From Planctomycetaceae bacterium (GTDB lineage: Bacteria > Planctomycetota > Planctomycetia > Pirellulales > Pirellulaceae), in contig PBOG01000085.1 in the NCBI GenBank assembly GCA_002724245.1, positions 5,730 to 50,019 of the forward strand: 44,290 nt of DNA, read 5' to 3'. Below, piece by piece: positions 23,933 to 32,502 of the stretch (positions are counted from its first letter, which is position 1; each line of letters begins with the position of its first letter). The position numbers and the translations under genes were made by a program. The notes under the pieces are model-generated. The model was not told where the DNA came from and made no database searches. It was given only the letters and a program-made list of their open reading frames with translations.

Positions 23933-26368
23933 ATGAGATTGAGGAGCGGTCGTGTGTCTGTATTTCGAGTAGCCTGCCGGCTTTGGGTATCGCGCGTCGT
24001 GGTAGTCACGACCTATGGCCTGGCTATCTCGGCGAGTGCTGCTCCGCCTTCCCCGCCGACGCCGCAGCAATTGCAGTTTTTTGAGACTTCCGTGCGTCCA
24101 ATACTGGTTGAACATTGCCAGGAGTGCCATGGTGCAGAAGGCGAGATGCGGGCTGGCCTGCGAGTTGATTCCTTGGCGGCGTTGCTACGTGGTGGGCGTT
24201 CCGGTCCAGCAATTGCACCGGGCCAGCCGCGCCGTAGCTTACTGATCCTGGCGGTGGAGCATGATCCGTCTGTCAAGGCAATGCCACCCAAAGCAAAGCT
24301 GGCTGCCCGGCAGATCGAGTCCCTGGTGCAGTGGGTCCAGATAGGGGCTCCCTGGCCACAGACAGCTGCAGAGATGCGGGTTCCTGCCAGAAAGCAGGAC
24401 GCGTCGTCACTGACCGAGGCGGATCGGGATTTCTGGGCCTGGCAGGTTCCCCGGGCGATGCCACAACCCGTCGTGCGTCTGGCCCGCTGGTCCCGCGGCC
24501 CGCTGGATACATTCGTCTTGGCCGGTTTGGAGTCGCAGCATATGGAGCCAGCACCCATTACCAACCGCAGGAAGCTGATTCGTCGCGCCACGTTTGATCT
24601 GCATGGTCTGCCTCCCCGGCCCGAAGCGATACATCAGTTCCTGCAGGACGTATCTCCCGATGCATGGTCTCGGCTCGTAGATCGATTGCTGGCGTCTCCT
24701 CGCTACGGTGAGCGTTGGGGACGCCGCTGGCTGGATGTCGCTCGTTACGCAGACTCCAATGGAATGGATGACAACATGGCTTATGCAGATGCCTGGCGAT
24801 ACCGGGATTATGTCATCGATGCATTGAATGCGGACCGCAGCTATGACCGGTTTATTTTCGAGCAATTAGCAGGAGATCTGCTCCCTCGGCCGGACAAGAA
24901 GGCAGGGCGGGAAGTCGATCCATTTGGACCCGTGATTGCCACAGGCTTTCTGATGATTGGTCCCAAAATGCTGGCGGAGGATGACCCGGTCAAGCAACAG
25001 ATGGACATTGTCGATGACCAGATCGATACCGTGGGACGTGTCTTCATGGGACTCACTTTGGGATGTGCACGGTGCCATGACCATAAATTCGACCCGATTT
25101 CAATTGATGACTACTATGCCCTGGCGGGGATCTTCAAGAGCTCGCGTGTGATGCTGTCCTACCGGGTTGATTCCAAATGGAATAGCCGGGCGTTAGGGCC
25201 GCTCGATCTGGAAAGGCGTCTGGAGCATCTGGAGCAGGAGCTCAATCGCCTTGATGAAACGCTGGTGCTGGGAAACTTTATCGGCCGCGAAGACGAAAAA
25301 AAACGGGTTGCGGCTGAATTGGACCAGGTCCGGGAGGCTTACTCGCAGGTCCCCAAGGCGATGGCATCGCAGGAGGGAGAGGTGGAAGATCTGCAGGTGT
25401 TCCTGCGTGGGAATCACCTGATTCGCGGCCAGTTGGCAGCACGGCGGTTTCCCAGGTTTCTGTCTGCGGAGCAGGACATCTCGTTACCTAGAAATGAAAG
25501 TGGTCGACGCCAGCTTGCCGAATGGTTGACTCAGGATCAGCACCCTCTCACTGCGCGTGTCATGGTGAATCGTATTTGGCAGGGGCACTTTGTGCACGGG
25601 CTGGTACGTTCGGTCGATAATTTTGGGCGTCTTGGGCAGCGTCCGTCAAATCAGTCATTGCTGGATTGGCTGGCCATTCAGTTTGTGGAATCAGGTTGGT
25701 CGATCAAGCAGATGCATTTGCGATGCATGACCAGTGAGGCTTATCGGATGGACACCAGAGCGCGTGGCAATCATTTGGAAATCGATCCAGAAAACCAGTA
25801 TCTGTCACGTATGAACCGGAGGCGGATGGAAGCGGAGGTGTTGCGGGATTCACTATTAGAGGTGGCTGACCGTTTGGATAGACAAATGGGGGGCGCGGTA
25901 CTCGCGGGGAAGACATTTCGTATCCTCTCCGCGGAAACCCTCAAAGATCCCGCGTTGTACGCATCTACGCGGCGGAGTGTCTACTTGCCGGTTCTGCGGA
26001 GCGGACTCTACGAGATGTTCCGCGCCTTTGACTTTCCTGATCCGGCGGTGGTTTCTGGAAATCGTAGCGAGACCACGGTGGCCCCTCAGGCACTATTCAT
26101 GATGAACAGCCAATTGATGGATGAAGCCAGCGCCGCGTTGGAGGAACTCTCGCGTTCACGGGGCTCTGATTCGAAAGAACGCATAGAGTGGTTGTTTGAG
26201 AGTGTCCTGGGACGTTTGCCACTGGCGGCTGAGCTTGAAGAATGGCAGCGATTTCTGTCCATTTACCAAGGCGCTTTAACAGGCGATGCCGGCGCAGCTG
26301 AGCGAAAAACGTGGCGTGCCGTTTGTCGCGTGTTGCTGGCCTCCAACGAGTTCCTCTACATCGACTGA
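23933..26368 (+). CDS. Secreted planctomycete cytochrome c / DUF1549 / DUF1553 protein
   Basis: 811 residues from the ATG at 23933, with a signal peptide ending near SASAAPPS. A haem-binding CxxCH (HCQECHG) lies in the N-terminal cytochrome-like domain, followed by the segment AIAPGQPRRSLLILAVEHD. DUF1549 follows (RLLASPRYGERWGRRWLDVARYADSNG), with a second CxxCH (GCARCHDHKFDPI) at its end. DUF1553 closes the protein (LAEWLTQDQHPLTARVMVNRIWQGHFVHGLV). Such proteins are abundant in planctomycetes and are believed to act in the periplasm on complex substrates; no reaction is established. They are usually followed by a DUF1501 gene, which is missing here: mutS comes next after 77 bp. Confidence 0.93.
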   Translation: MRLRSGRVSVFRVACRLWVSRVVVVTTYGLAISASAAPPSPPTPQQLQFFETSVRPILVEHCQECHGAEGEMRAGLRVDSLAALLRGGRSGPAIAPGQPRRSLLILAVEHDPSVKAMPPKAKLAARQIESLVQWVQIGAPWPQTAAEMRVPARKQDASSLTEADRDFWAWQVPRAMPQPVVRLARWSRGPLDTFVLAGLESQHMEPAPITNRRKLIRRATFDLHGLPPRPEAIHQFLQDVSPDAWSRLVDRLLASPRYGERWGRRWLDVARYADSNGMDDNMAYADAWRYRDYVIDALNADRSYDRFIFEQLAGDLLPRPDKKAGREVDPFGPVIATGFLMIGPKMLAEDDPVKQQMDIVDDQIDTVGRVFMGLTLGCARCHDHKFDPISIDDYYALAGIFKSSRVMLSYRVDSKWNSRALGPLDLERRLEHLEQELNRLDETLVLGNFIGREDEKKRVAAELDQVREAYSQVPKAMASQEGEVEDLQVFLRGNHLIRGQLAARRFPRFLSAEQDISLPRNESGRRQLAEWLTQDQHPLTARVMVNRIWQGHFVHGLVRSVDNFGRLGQRPSNQSLLDWLAIQFVESGWSIKQMHLRCMTSEAYRMDTRARGNHLEIDPENQYLSRMNRRRMEAEVLRDSLLEVADRLDRQMGGAVLAGKTFRILSAETLKDPALYASTRRSVYLPVLRSGLYEMFRAFDFPDPAVVSGNRSETTVAPQALFMMNSQLMDEASAALEELSRSRGSDSKERIEWLFESVLGRLPLAAELEEWQRFLSIYQGALTGDAGAAERKTWRAVCRVLLASNEFLYID

Positions 26369-26445
26369 TGAGGAGCCAGAAATGTCGCTGGTAAGGCTGC
26401 AGCCGCCTCGCCGTTACCTCGATGTCGTGCTACATTGATGCGGCC

Positions 26446-29058
26446 ATGGCCAAGACCCCGATGATGCGGCAGTATGCAGAAGCCAAGTCCGCCTGCGCCG
26501 ATGCGCTGCTCCTGTTTCGCATGGGCGATTTTTACGAGCTGTTTCACGACGACGCCAAGGTCGCCGCACGTGAGTTGGGCCTCACACTGACTAGCCGTGA
26601 AAAGGGCGAAAACCCGATTCCGATGGCCGGCTTTCCTCATCACCAGCTTGAGAACTATCTCGGCAAACTTGTTGCGGCCGGATTTCGCGCTGCGATTTGC
26701 GATCAGGTTGAAGATCCCAAGCAGGCGAAAGGACTAGTCAAACGTGAGGTGACTCGGGTGGTGACACCTGGCACGTTGACCGATGAAGCGCTGCTGGATC
26801 CTCGGGAGAGCAATTATCTGGCGGCAGTGGTCACCGTTCCGGCCACCGGCAATTCTCAAGCCACAGAAGTTGGGTTGGCTTGGGCCGAACTCTCCACAGG
26901 TCGTTTTCAAGCGTCGGTGTTTCCGGTGCATCGCCTGCCAGATCAGTTGGCTCGCATTTCACCTGCCGAGTGCTTGCTTTCGGACGGAGATCCACCGTTG
27001 GATCCCGCCGCGCACAATGGTATGGCGTTGACGGTGCGACCGGCGTGGGAATTTTCATTGCAGTCTGCAGACGATGCCTTAACAAAGCACTTTTCGACTG
27101 CCAGCCTGGAGGGATTCGGATTCGCAGATGAGGATGGTGCTGCGATTCGCGCCGCTGGTGCTGTGTTGGGGTATTTGCAGGAAACACAACGGACTTCGCT
27201 GGATCACATCGATCGGCTTGTGCCTTACCACAACGGGCAGTCGCTAGAAATTGACGAAGCCACACGGCGAAGCCTTGAATTGACCCGTACGTTACGGGAC
27301 GGTCGTCGCGAAGGTTCTCTACTGGCTGTGCTAGACCGAGCTGTGACACCAATGGGGTCACGCCTGTTGGCGGACTGGATGTCCAGCCCATTGGTAGAAA
27401 TTCGCGCAATCGAGTCGAGGCTTGATGCCGTCGCTGAGCTGATGGACGCTGAGGCGCTGCGTGAGCGGCAACGTGAACAATTGAAATCTGTCTATGATCT
27501 GCAGCGGCTGTTAGCTCGAATCACGACGGGCAGAGCGACGCCGCGTGACCTCTCGTTTATCAGTCGCACTCTCGGCATGTTACCGGAGGTCAAGCAGGCA
27601 CTTGACGAGTGCCAGAGCGAGCGGTTGCGACGACTACATACGGAGATCGATCTCTGCGTGGAACTCCGTCAATCACTCGATGATGCACTGGTGGACGACT
27701 GTCCCCTGAATGCACGTGAGGGTGGCGTGGTGCGTGAAGGTTATCACGAAACACTTGATGAATTGCGTGGTTTGGCAGCGGGTGGCAAGGAGTGGATTGC
27801 CCATTATCAAGCTGAAGAATCGAAACGAACCGGGATTAGCAGTCTCAAAGTCGGTTTCAATAAGGTTTTTGGGTACTACCTGGAAGTCACGAACGCCCAC
27901 CGTGAGGAAGTTCCGGAAACGTATATTCGCAAACAGACACTCAAGAATGCCGAGCGTTATATCACTCCCGAGTTGAAGGAGTATGAGGAACAAGTGCTCT
28001 CTGCGGATGAGAAGGCGAAATCACTGGAGTATGACCTTTTTGTCCAACTTCGAGATGCCGTGCATGCCGAAGTTCGCAGGTTGCAACTGACGGCAGCCGC
28101 GTTGGCACAAGTAGACGTGCTCCTGGCACTTGCCGAACTGGCTCGGCAACGAGGCTATTGTCGTCCGCAGGTTGTCGAAGAACCCGTCCTGCGAATTGAG
28201 GAAGGCCGGCATCCGGTGCTTGATATCATTGAGCCGGAAGGGACCTTTGTGCCTAACGATACACTGGCTGGACAGGACGACGGGAATGTACTGCTGATCA
28301 CCGGCCCAAATATGGCAGGCAAAAGCACCTACATTCGCCAGGTGGCCTTGATTTCATTGATGGCCCAGCTGGGGAGTTTTGTACCGGCTCGCCGTGCGGT
28401 GCTTGGCGTGGCAGACCGAATTTTTGCCAGGGTCGGTGCGAGCGATGAACTCTCACGAGGTCAGAGTACCTTCATGGTGGAAATGACCGAAACAGCGCGG
28501 ATTCTAAATAATGCCTCTGCGCGAAGCCTGGTGATTCTCGACGAAATTGGTCGTGGTACCAGCACGTACGACGGGATTTCGCTGGCCTGGGCGATTGTGG
28601 AGCACATTCACGATGGCATTGGATGCCGCACATTGTTTGCCACGCATTATCACGAACTGACGGAGCTGGAAGGGTTACTTTCCGGCGTCAGTAATTTGAA
28701 TGTGGCGGTCAAAGAGTGGGAAGAGAATGTGGTATTTCTGCACAAGATTGTCTCCGGGTCCGCGGATAAAAGCTATGGAATTCACGTCGCGAGGTTGGCT
28801 GGAGTACCTCGGGAAGTGAACGAACGGGCCAAACAGATTCTCACACAACTGGAATCCGAGAGTTTAGATGCACAGGGGCGTCCTCGTGTTGGGCGGACGG
28901 GGCAAGGACGTACCCGCCAGGATTTACAGCTGACGTTGTTTGCCCCACCGGAAAATCCGTTGTTGGAAGAAATTCGACAGCTCGATGTGAATCGCTTGAC
29001 ACCGCTGGAGGCACTGCAGCAGATCGACGACTGGAAACAGAAGTTGTTGAAGGAGTAA
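26446..29058 (+). CDS. mutS: DNA mismatch repair protein MutS
   Basis: 870 residues from MAKTPMMRQY at 26446 (another ATG at 26422 is possible). The mismatch-reading Phe-x-Glu is in RMGDFYELFHDDA. The ATPase has Walker A GPNMAGKSTYIRQ, the ABC-like signature DELSRGQSTFMVEM and Walker B LVILDEIGRGTSTYDG, followed by LFATHYHELTEL. The C-terminal tail ends with a helical clamp-like segment. It recognises mismatches and recruits MutL; the mutL gene is 9 kb downstream in the same direction. A perfect 12-bp inverted repeat follows 5 bp after the stop. Confidence 0.98.
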   Translation: MAKTPMMRQYAEAKSACADALLLFRMGDFYELFHDDAKVAARELGLTLTSREKGENPIPMAGFPHHQLENYLGKLVAAGFRAAICDQVEDPKQAKGLVKREVTRVVTPGTLTDEALLDPRESNYLAAVVTVPATGNSQATEVGLAWAELSTGRFQASVFPVHRLPDQLARISPAECLLSDGDPPLDPAAHNGMALTVRPAWEFSLQSADDALTKHFSTASLEGFGFADEDGAAIRAAGAVLGYLQETQRTSLDHIDRLVPYHNGQSLEIDEATRRSLELTRTLRDGRREGSLLAVLDRAVTPMGSRLLADWMSSPLVEIRAIESRLDAVAELMDAEALRERQREQLKSVYDLQRLLARITTGRATPRDLSFISRTLGMLPEVKQALDECQSERLRRLHTEIDLCVELRQSLDDALVDDCPLNAREGGVVREGYHETLDELRGLAAGGKEWIAHYQAEESKRTGISSLKVGFNKVFGYYLEVTNAHREEVPETYIRKQTLKNAERYITPELKEYEEQVLSADEKAKSLEYDLFVQLRDAVHAEVRRLQLTAAALAQVDVLLALAELARQRGYCRPQVVEEPVLRIEEGRHPVLDIIEPEGTFVPNDTLAGQDDGNVLLITGPNMAGKSTYIRQVALISLMAQLGSFVPARRAVLGVADRIFARVGASDELSRGQSTFMVEMTETARILNNASARSLVILDEIGRGTSTYDGISLAWAIVEHIHDGIGCRTLFATHYHELTELEGLLSGVSNLNVAVKEWEENVVFLHKIVSGSADKSYGIHVARLAGVPREVNERAKQILTQLESESLDAQGRPRVGRTGQGRTRQDLQLTLFAPPENPLLEEIRQLDVNRLTPLEALQQIDDWKQKLLKE

Positions 29059-29063
29059 TGAAA

Positions 29064-29096
29064 ACGTGATTTCCAGCTTTCGATTGGAAATCACGT
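29064..29096. terminator. Perfect 12-bp inverted repeat after mutS
   Basis: ACGTGATTTCCA and its exact reverse complement TGGAAATCACGT flank a 9-nt loop, starting 5 bases after the mutS stop codon. No T-run follows on the plus strand. On the minus strand the stem is followed by TTTTC, so termination could be more efficient for antisense transcription, or the stem may protect the mutS mRNA end. Confidence 0.5.
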
Positions 29097-29281
29097 CACA
29101 GCAGGGGCGGCAGTTCCCGTAGAGCAGTCTAGGGATCGGTTTACGGATCGAGCTTGCCTGGGCAATCAACAATCGGTGACAATAAGAGTCGGTGGCAGTA
29201 CAGTGTGATCCGGTTGTGCTGGAGTCTCACGACTGCGGGTGCTTGTTGTTGATGCGAATGTAGAAACTGCGGGTGTGATGC

Positions 29282-30430
29282 ATGAGAAAGCAGTGCTTGT
29301 TGGCCTGTGTGGCTTTGATCTTTGCAGCGCGTTCGGCACCAGCGCTCGAATATATCAAGATCAAACGGAATAACCGGGTGGTCAGTGTGACAGGCCAGGT
29401 GGTTGTCGAAGCTCAGGACGGCGGTGTGTTGATCGAAGATCAGATGGGCGTTTTGTGGGCAATACAGCCAGAAGAAAGTCTCGCTCGTGAGAAAGATGAT
29501 CTTCCCTTCCAGCGATTTGATGCCAGCCAAATACAGGTGCGACTGCTGGCCGAACTCCCAGAGGGATTTCGCGTTTTCACAACCGCGCACTACCTGGTCT
29601 GTTACAACACATCGACTCCCTACGCACAGTGGTGTGCCGCACTTTATGAACGTCTCTACCGCGGTTTCTTTACGTTCTGGAAGAACCGCGGATGGGTCTT
29701 GAAAGAACCCGAACGGCCATTGATTGCAGTCGTGTTTGACGATCAGGAAAGCTACGCCTCTTACGCCGATGAAGAACTGGGGCCGTCAGCCGATGTGATC
29801 ATCGGCTATTACAGTCTGCAGAGTAATCGAGTCATGATGTATGACTTGACCGGAGCGGACGGCCAGGGTTTCGGCCGCTCACGGGCAAGTACTGCAAAGC
29901 ACATAAACCGGATTTTGTCGCAACCGGCCGCAGAACGTACTGTCGCTACTATCATTCACGAAGCGACACACCAACTGGCTTTTAATTGCGGTCTCCAGAT
30001 CCGCTATGCGGATAATCCATTGTGGCTTTCTGAAGGCTTGGCAATCTACTTTGAGACACCTGACTTGAAGAACTCGCGAGGCTGGCGTCGTATCGGGAGC
30101 GTTAGTCGAGTCCGGTTGCCAGAGTTTCGCCAGTACTTGCTGGACCGTCCTGACAATTCACTGATCACACTGATTGCCGATGATCATCGCTTTCGGCAGC
30201 CGAGTGTGCGGCAACGGAATCAGGCTTATGCGGAAGCGTGGGCTCTGAACTATTTCCTGATCAGACGGTACCCACGTGAATTTGTGGCGTATCTCAAAGT
30301 ATTGTCAGCCAAGTCGCCTCTTGTTCGTGATGAGAAAGAACAGCGCATCGCCGAATTCAAGGCGGCATTTTCTGATGACCTGGAGCAACTGGATGCGCAG
30401 TTTCTGCGCTTCATCAAACGAGTCAAGTAG
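29282..30430 (+). CDS. Secreted DUF1570 family protein (putative gluzincin metallopeptidase)
   Basis: 382 residues. A signal peptide (LLACVALIFAARSAPA) is followed by a small beta-rich segment (residues about 22-75, KRNNRVVSVTGQVVVE). The DUF1570 domain carries zinc-peptidase hallmarks: HEATH in TIIHEATHQLAFN, plus a downstream Glu in WLSEGLAIYFE that fits the third ligand. Family members are predicted periplasmic peptidases common in planctomycetes; the substrate is unknown. The 223 bp before it (29059-29281) hold the mutS stem-loop and nothing else recognisable. It converges with mnmA with 78 bp between stops. Confidence 0.85.
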   Translation: MRKQCLLACVALIFAARSAPALEYIKIKRNNRVVSVTGQVVVEAQDGGVLIEDQMGVLWAIQPEESLAREKDDLPFQRFDASQIQVRLLAELPEGFRVFTTAHYLVCYNTSTPYAQWCAALYERLYRGFFTFWKNRGWVLKEPERPLIAVVFDDQESYASYADEELGPSADVIIGYYSLQSNRVMMYDLTGADGQGFGRSRASTAKHINRILSQPAAERTVATIIHEATHQLAFNCGLQIRYADNPLWLSEGLAIYFETPDLKNSRGWRRIGSVSRVRLPEFRQYLLDRPDNSLITLIADDHRFRQPSVRQRNQAYAEAWALNYFLIRRYPREFVAYLKVLSAKSPLVRDEKEQRIAEFKAAFSDDLEQLDAQFLRFIKRVK

Positions 30431-30508
30431 CACGGCTTGTTTTGCTCTGTCCACGCATCTTTCTGCGCTCGTCGCGTGGCACGTCTGGACCGTTAGTCAT
30501 CGACTCGG

Positions 30509-31651
30509 CTATTGGATCCAGCCACCACCGAGTACTTGATTGTCGGTGTAGCAGACGACCGCCTGGCCAGGCGCGACCCCATACGTCGGTTCGTCAAAGA
30601 CGATGCGCATCCGGTTATCTGGAAGCGGGTGCGCAATCGCTGGTTGAGCCGATCCGTTGTAACGAATTTGCGCACAGCACGGGAAGGGATCAACCGGTGG
30701 CGCAGTGAGCCAGTTTGTCTGGTGAGCCGTAAGTTCTGCACGTGCCAGGTCGGATTTTTCGCCGATAATAATGCGGCGCGTCTCAGGTTCGATGCGTACA
30801 ACGAACCGAGGTTCGCCTAACGCCACGCCCAGTCCCTTTCGCTGTCCAATAGTGAACCCCTCGATTCCTGCATGCTGACCAACGACTTCGCCGTTGGTCG
30901 TGACGATGTCTCCAGAGCGACTGTTTTCGGGACGCTGTTGACGTACAAACTCCGCATGCTGGCCTGGCGGAACAAAGCAGATTTCCTGGCTGTCTTTCTT
31001 TTCCGCGACGCGTAGTCCGATCGATCGAGCGAGTTCACGAATTTCCGCTTTTCGATATTTGCCAACGGGCAGGAGCATGCGAGACAGGTATTTTCGCGCA
31101 ATTCCAAAAAGGACATAAGACTGGTCTTTATCCGAGTCCTTGCCACGCCGCAATGTAGGGTAATCAGGGCTGCACTCGACCGCTTTCAGTCGGGCGTAAT
31201 GCCCCGTGGCGACGTAGTCCGCATTGACACTGTCTGCGTAGTCGAACAGGCGGCCGAACTTGATCCAGTTGTTGCACATGACGCACGGATTCGGAGTGCG
31301 TCCCGCTGCGTATTCATCGACAAAATAGTCGATGATGTTGGAGAATTCGGCTTGCAGGTTGAGCGCGTAAAAAGGGATGTCCATCTGGTCGGCAACGCGT
31401 CGAGCATCCTCGGCGTCTGCGGCACTACAACAACCTTGTTTGTGCGCGAGCGGTGCGTTGAGTAACGGCATCAGGTCGGTATCTGGTTCCCCATCCAATG
31501 TGGCCTGCGACTCAGACGTCGTACAGACAGTGGGCGTGGCGGAACCATGCCGCATGAAAACACCGATCACCTGGTGTCCCGATTCGATCAGCAAATGAGC
31601 GGCGACGCTGCTATCGACGCCGCCAGACATCGCTAGAACGACACGTGCCAT
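30509..31651 (-). CDS. mnmA: tRNA-specific 2-thiouridylase MnmA
   Basis: 380 residues from MARVVLAMSGGVDSS at 31651; an upstream start at 31783 would add 44 unconserved residues. The PP-loop SGGVDSS binds ATP. The catalytic cysteines are in NPCVMCNNWIKFG and in DSQEICFVPPGQH. The C-terminal beta-barrel (GQAVVCYTDNQVLGGGWIQ) matches the family ending. It thiolates U34 of Lys, Glu and Gln tRNAs using sulfur relayed from IscS. No sulfur-relay genes are seen nearby. Confidence 0.97.
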   Translation of the reverse strand: MARVVLAMSGGVDSSVAAHLLIESGHQVIGVFMRHGSATPTVCTTSESQATLDGEPDTDLMPLLNAPLAHKQGCCSAADAEDARRVADQMDIPFYALNLQAEFSNIIDYFVDEYAAGRTPNPCVMCNNWIKFGRLFDYADSVNADYVATGHYARLKAVECSPDYPTLRRGKDSDKDQSYVLFGIARKYLSRMLLPVGKYRKAEIRELARSIGLRVAEKKDSQEICFVPPGQHAEFVRQQRPENSRSGDIVTTNGEVVGQHAGIEGFTIGQRKGLGVALGEPRFVVRIEPETRRIIIGEKSDLARAELTAHQTNWLTAPPVDPFPCCAQIRYNGSAQPAIAHPLPDNRMRIVFDEPTYGVAPGQAVVCYTDNQVLGGGWIQ

Positions 31652-32098
31652 GGTGCGCTCACTGGGAGGTTGAGAGGGAATGCCAGGAGAGGCAAGTCTA
31701 GTATCGCTCTGGTACGACGGCAACCTGAGGGGCCTGGTGGCTTCCCGGGGCAAGGCTGCGTTTGACTTGCGGCATGCTACCAATTGCCAATCGCAGGGAG
31801 ATCTGGTTTCGTGTGCGTGCTACAGAGTGAGGTTTATTCCGCATGCGCAGGCTGGGTTGACTTTGCGGGCCCCAAAAGACGGCGTCAGTGTTGTATCGAT
31901 CCTGCCAGAGGTATCAATTTGTTGAATTTCTCCGGTTGTGTTGACCGATGACTTTTGTGGGTAATCGGCACGTGACCCGTATTCACGCGCTGGGATTCCC
32001 TTTCGGTGGTCGGTGATGAGCCCTGTTTCCCGCAGCACATTCACTGACGGTGCCTTTGCCGAGATGACCTGGTTCTATGCAAGAAGGGTGGACTGGAC
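31652..32098. other. Gene-free stretch between mnmA and the lipoprotein gene
   Basis: About 450 bases between divergent genes. It must contain the promoters for mnmA and the lipoprotein, but I find no convincing -35/-10 pair, sigma-54 site, riboswitch or RNA gene. A 74-residue minus frame (31820-32044) and an 81-residue plus frame (31680-31925) are open here. Neither has a good ribosome site or a recognisable product. Confidence 0.4.
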
Positions 32099-32416
32099 AT
32101 GAAATACATCGGTTTGGCTTTCGCCATCGTGTTGTCGTCGATTGCCGTGACCGGTTGCCAGCACAATCTCACGCCCGGTAAGGGCACTGGAGTGAAAGGT
32201 AAGGGATTGGGTGGCGGCGGTTTGCTGGGCGGCGGCGGTTTGTTAGGAGACCTGGGCCACCGCTATCGGGAGGGCCATGTGCCAAGACTCCCGCGCGGAG
32301 CCTATCACGAGACGGGCCCGGCTGGCCCTCCCACTGGTAGTTACGCCTATCCGTACTACACGAATCGCAGTCCACGCGACTTTCTCGATCCCAATCCTCC
32401 GACCATTGGATATTGA
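32099..32416 (+). CDS. Glycine-rich small lipoprotein
   Basis: 105 residues. The N-terminus is a lipoprotein signal: MKYIGLAFAIVLSSIAVTGC, with lipobox AVTGC and Cys20 as the lipidated residue. The mature part starts with a Lys/Gly stretch (GKGTGVKGKG) and a glycine-leucine repeat (GGGGLLGGGGLLGD), then a Pro/Tyr/Arg-rich tail with no obvious fold, ending PNPPTIGY. It is probably an envelope-anchored structural protein. AAGAAGGG about 10 nt upstream may be the ribosome site. A strong rho-independent terminator lies 36 bp after the stop. I do not recognise a family. Confidence 0.75.
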   Translation: MKYIGLAFAIVLSSIAVTGCQHNLTPGKGTGVKGKGLGGGGLLGGGGLLGDLGHRYREGHVPRLPRGAYHETGPAGPPTGSYAYPYYTNRSPRDFLDPNPPTIGY

Positions 32417-32451
32417 GTCGTCGCAAGGCGCGCAACGTCCCGCACACCAGG

Positions 32452-32488
32452 AACTCCGTGGTGGTCCCAGACCACTGCGGAGTTTTTT
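32452..32488 (+). terminator. Rho-independent terminator of the lipoprotein gene
   Basis: AACTCCG pairs exactly with CGGAGTT, and the stem continues inward through GGTGGT/ACCACT with wobble pairs, closing on a CCCAG loop. A run of six T follows directly. This is the clearest intrinsic terminator in the window, and its T-run serves the plus strand only. Confidence 0.9.
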
Positions 32489-32502
32489 GGTTCAGGGGCG
32501 GT

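Noticed and set aside
31820-32044. 74-residue minus-strand frame in the gap before the lipoprotein gene
   Set aside because: No ribosome site, no recognisable motif and no operon context; too weak to list as a gene.
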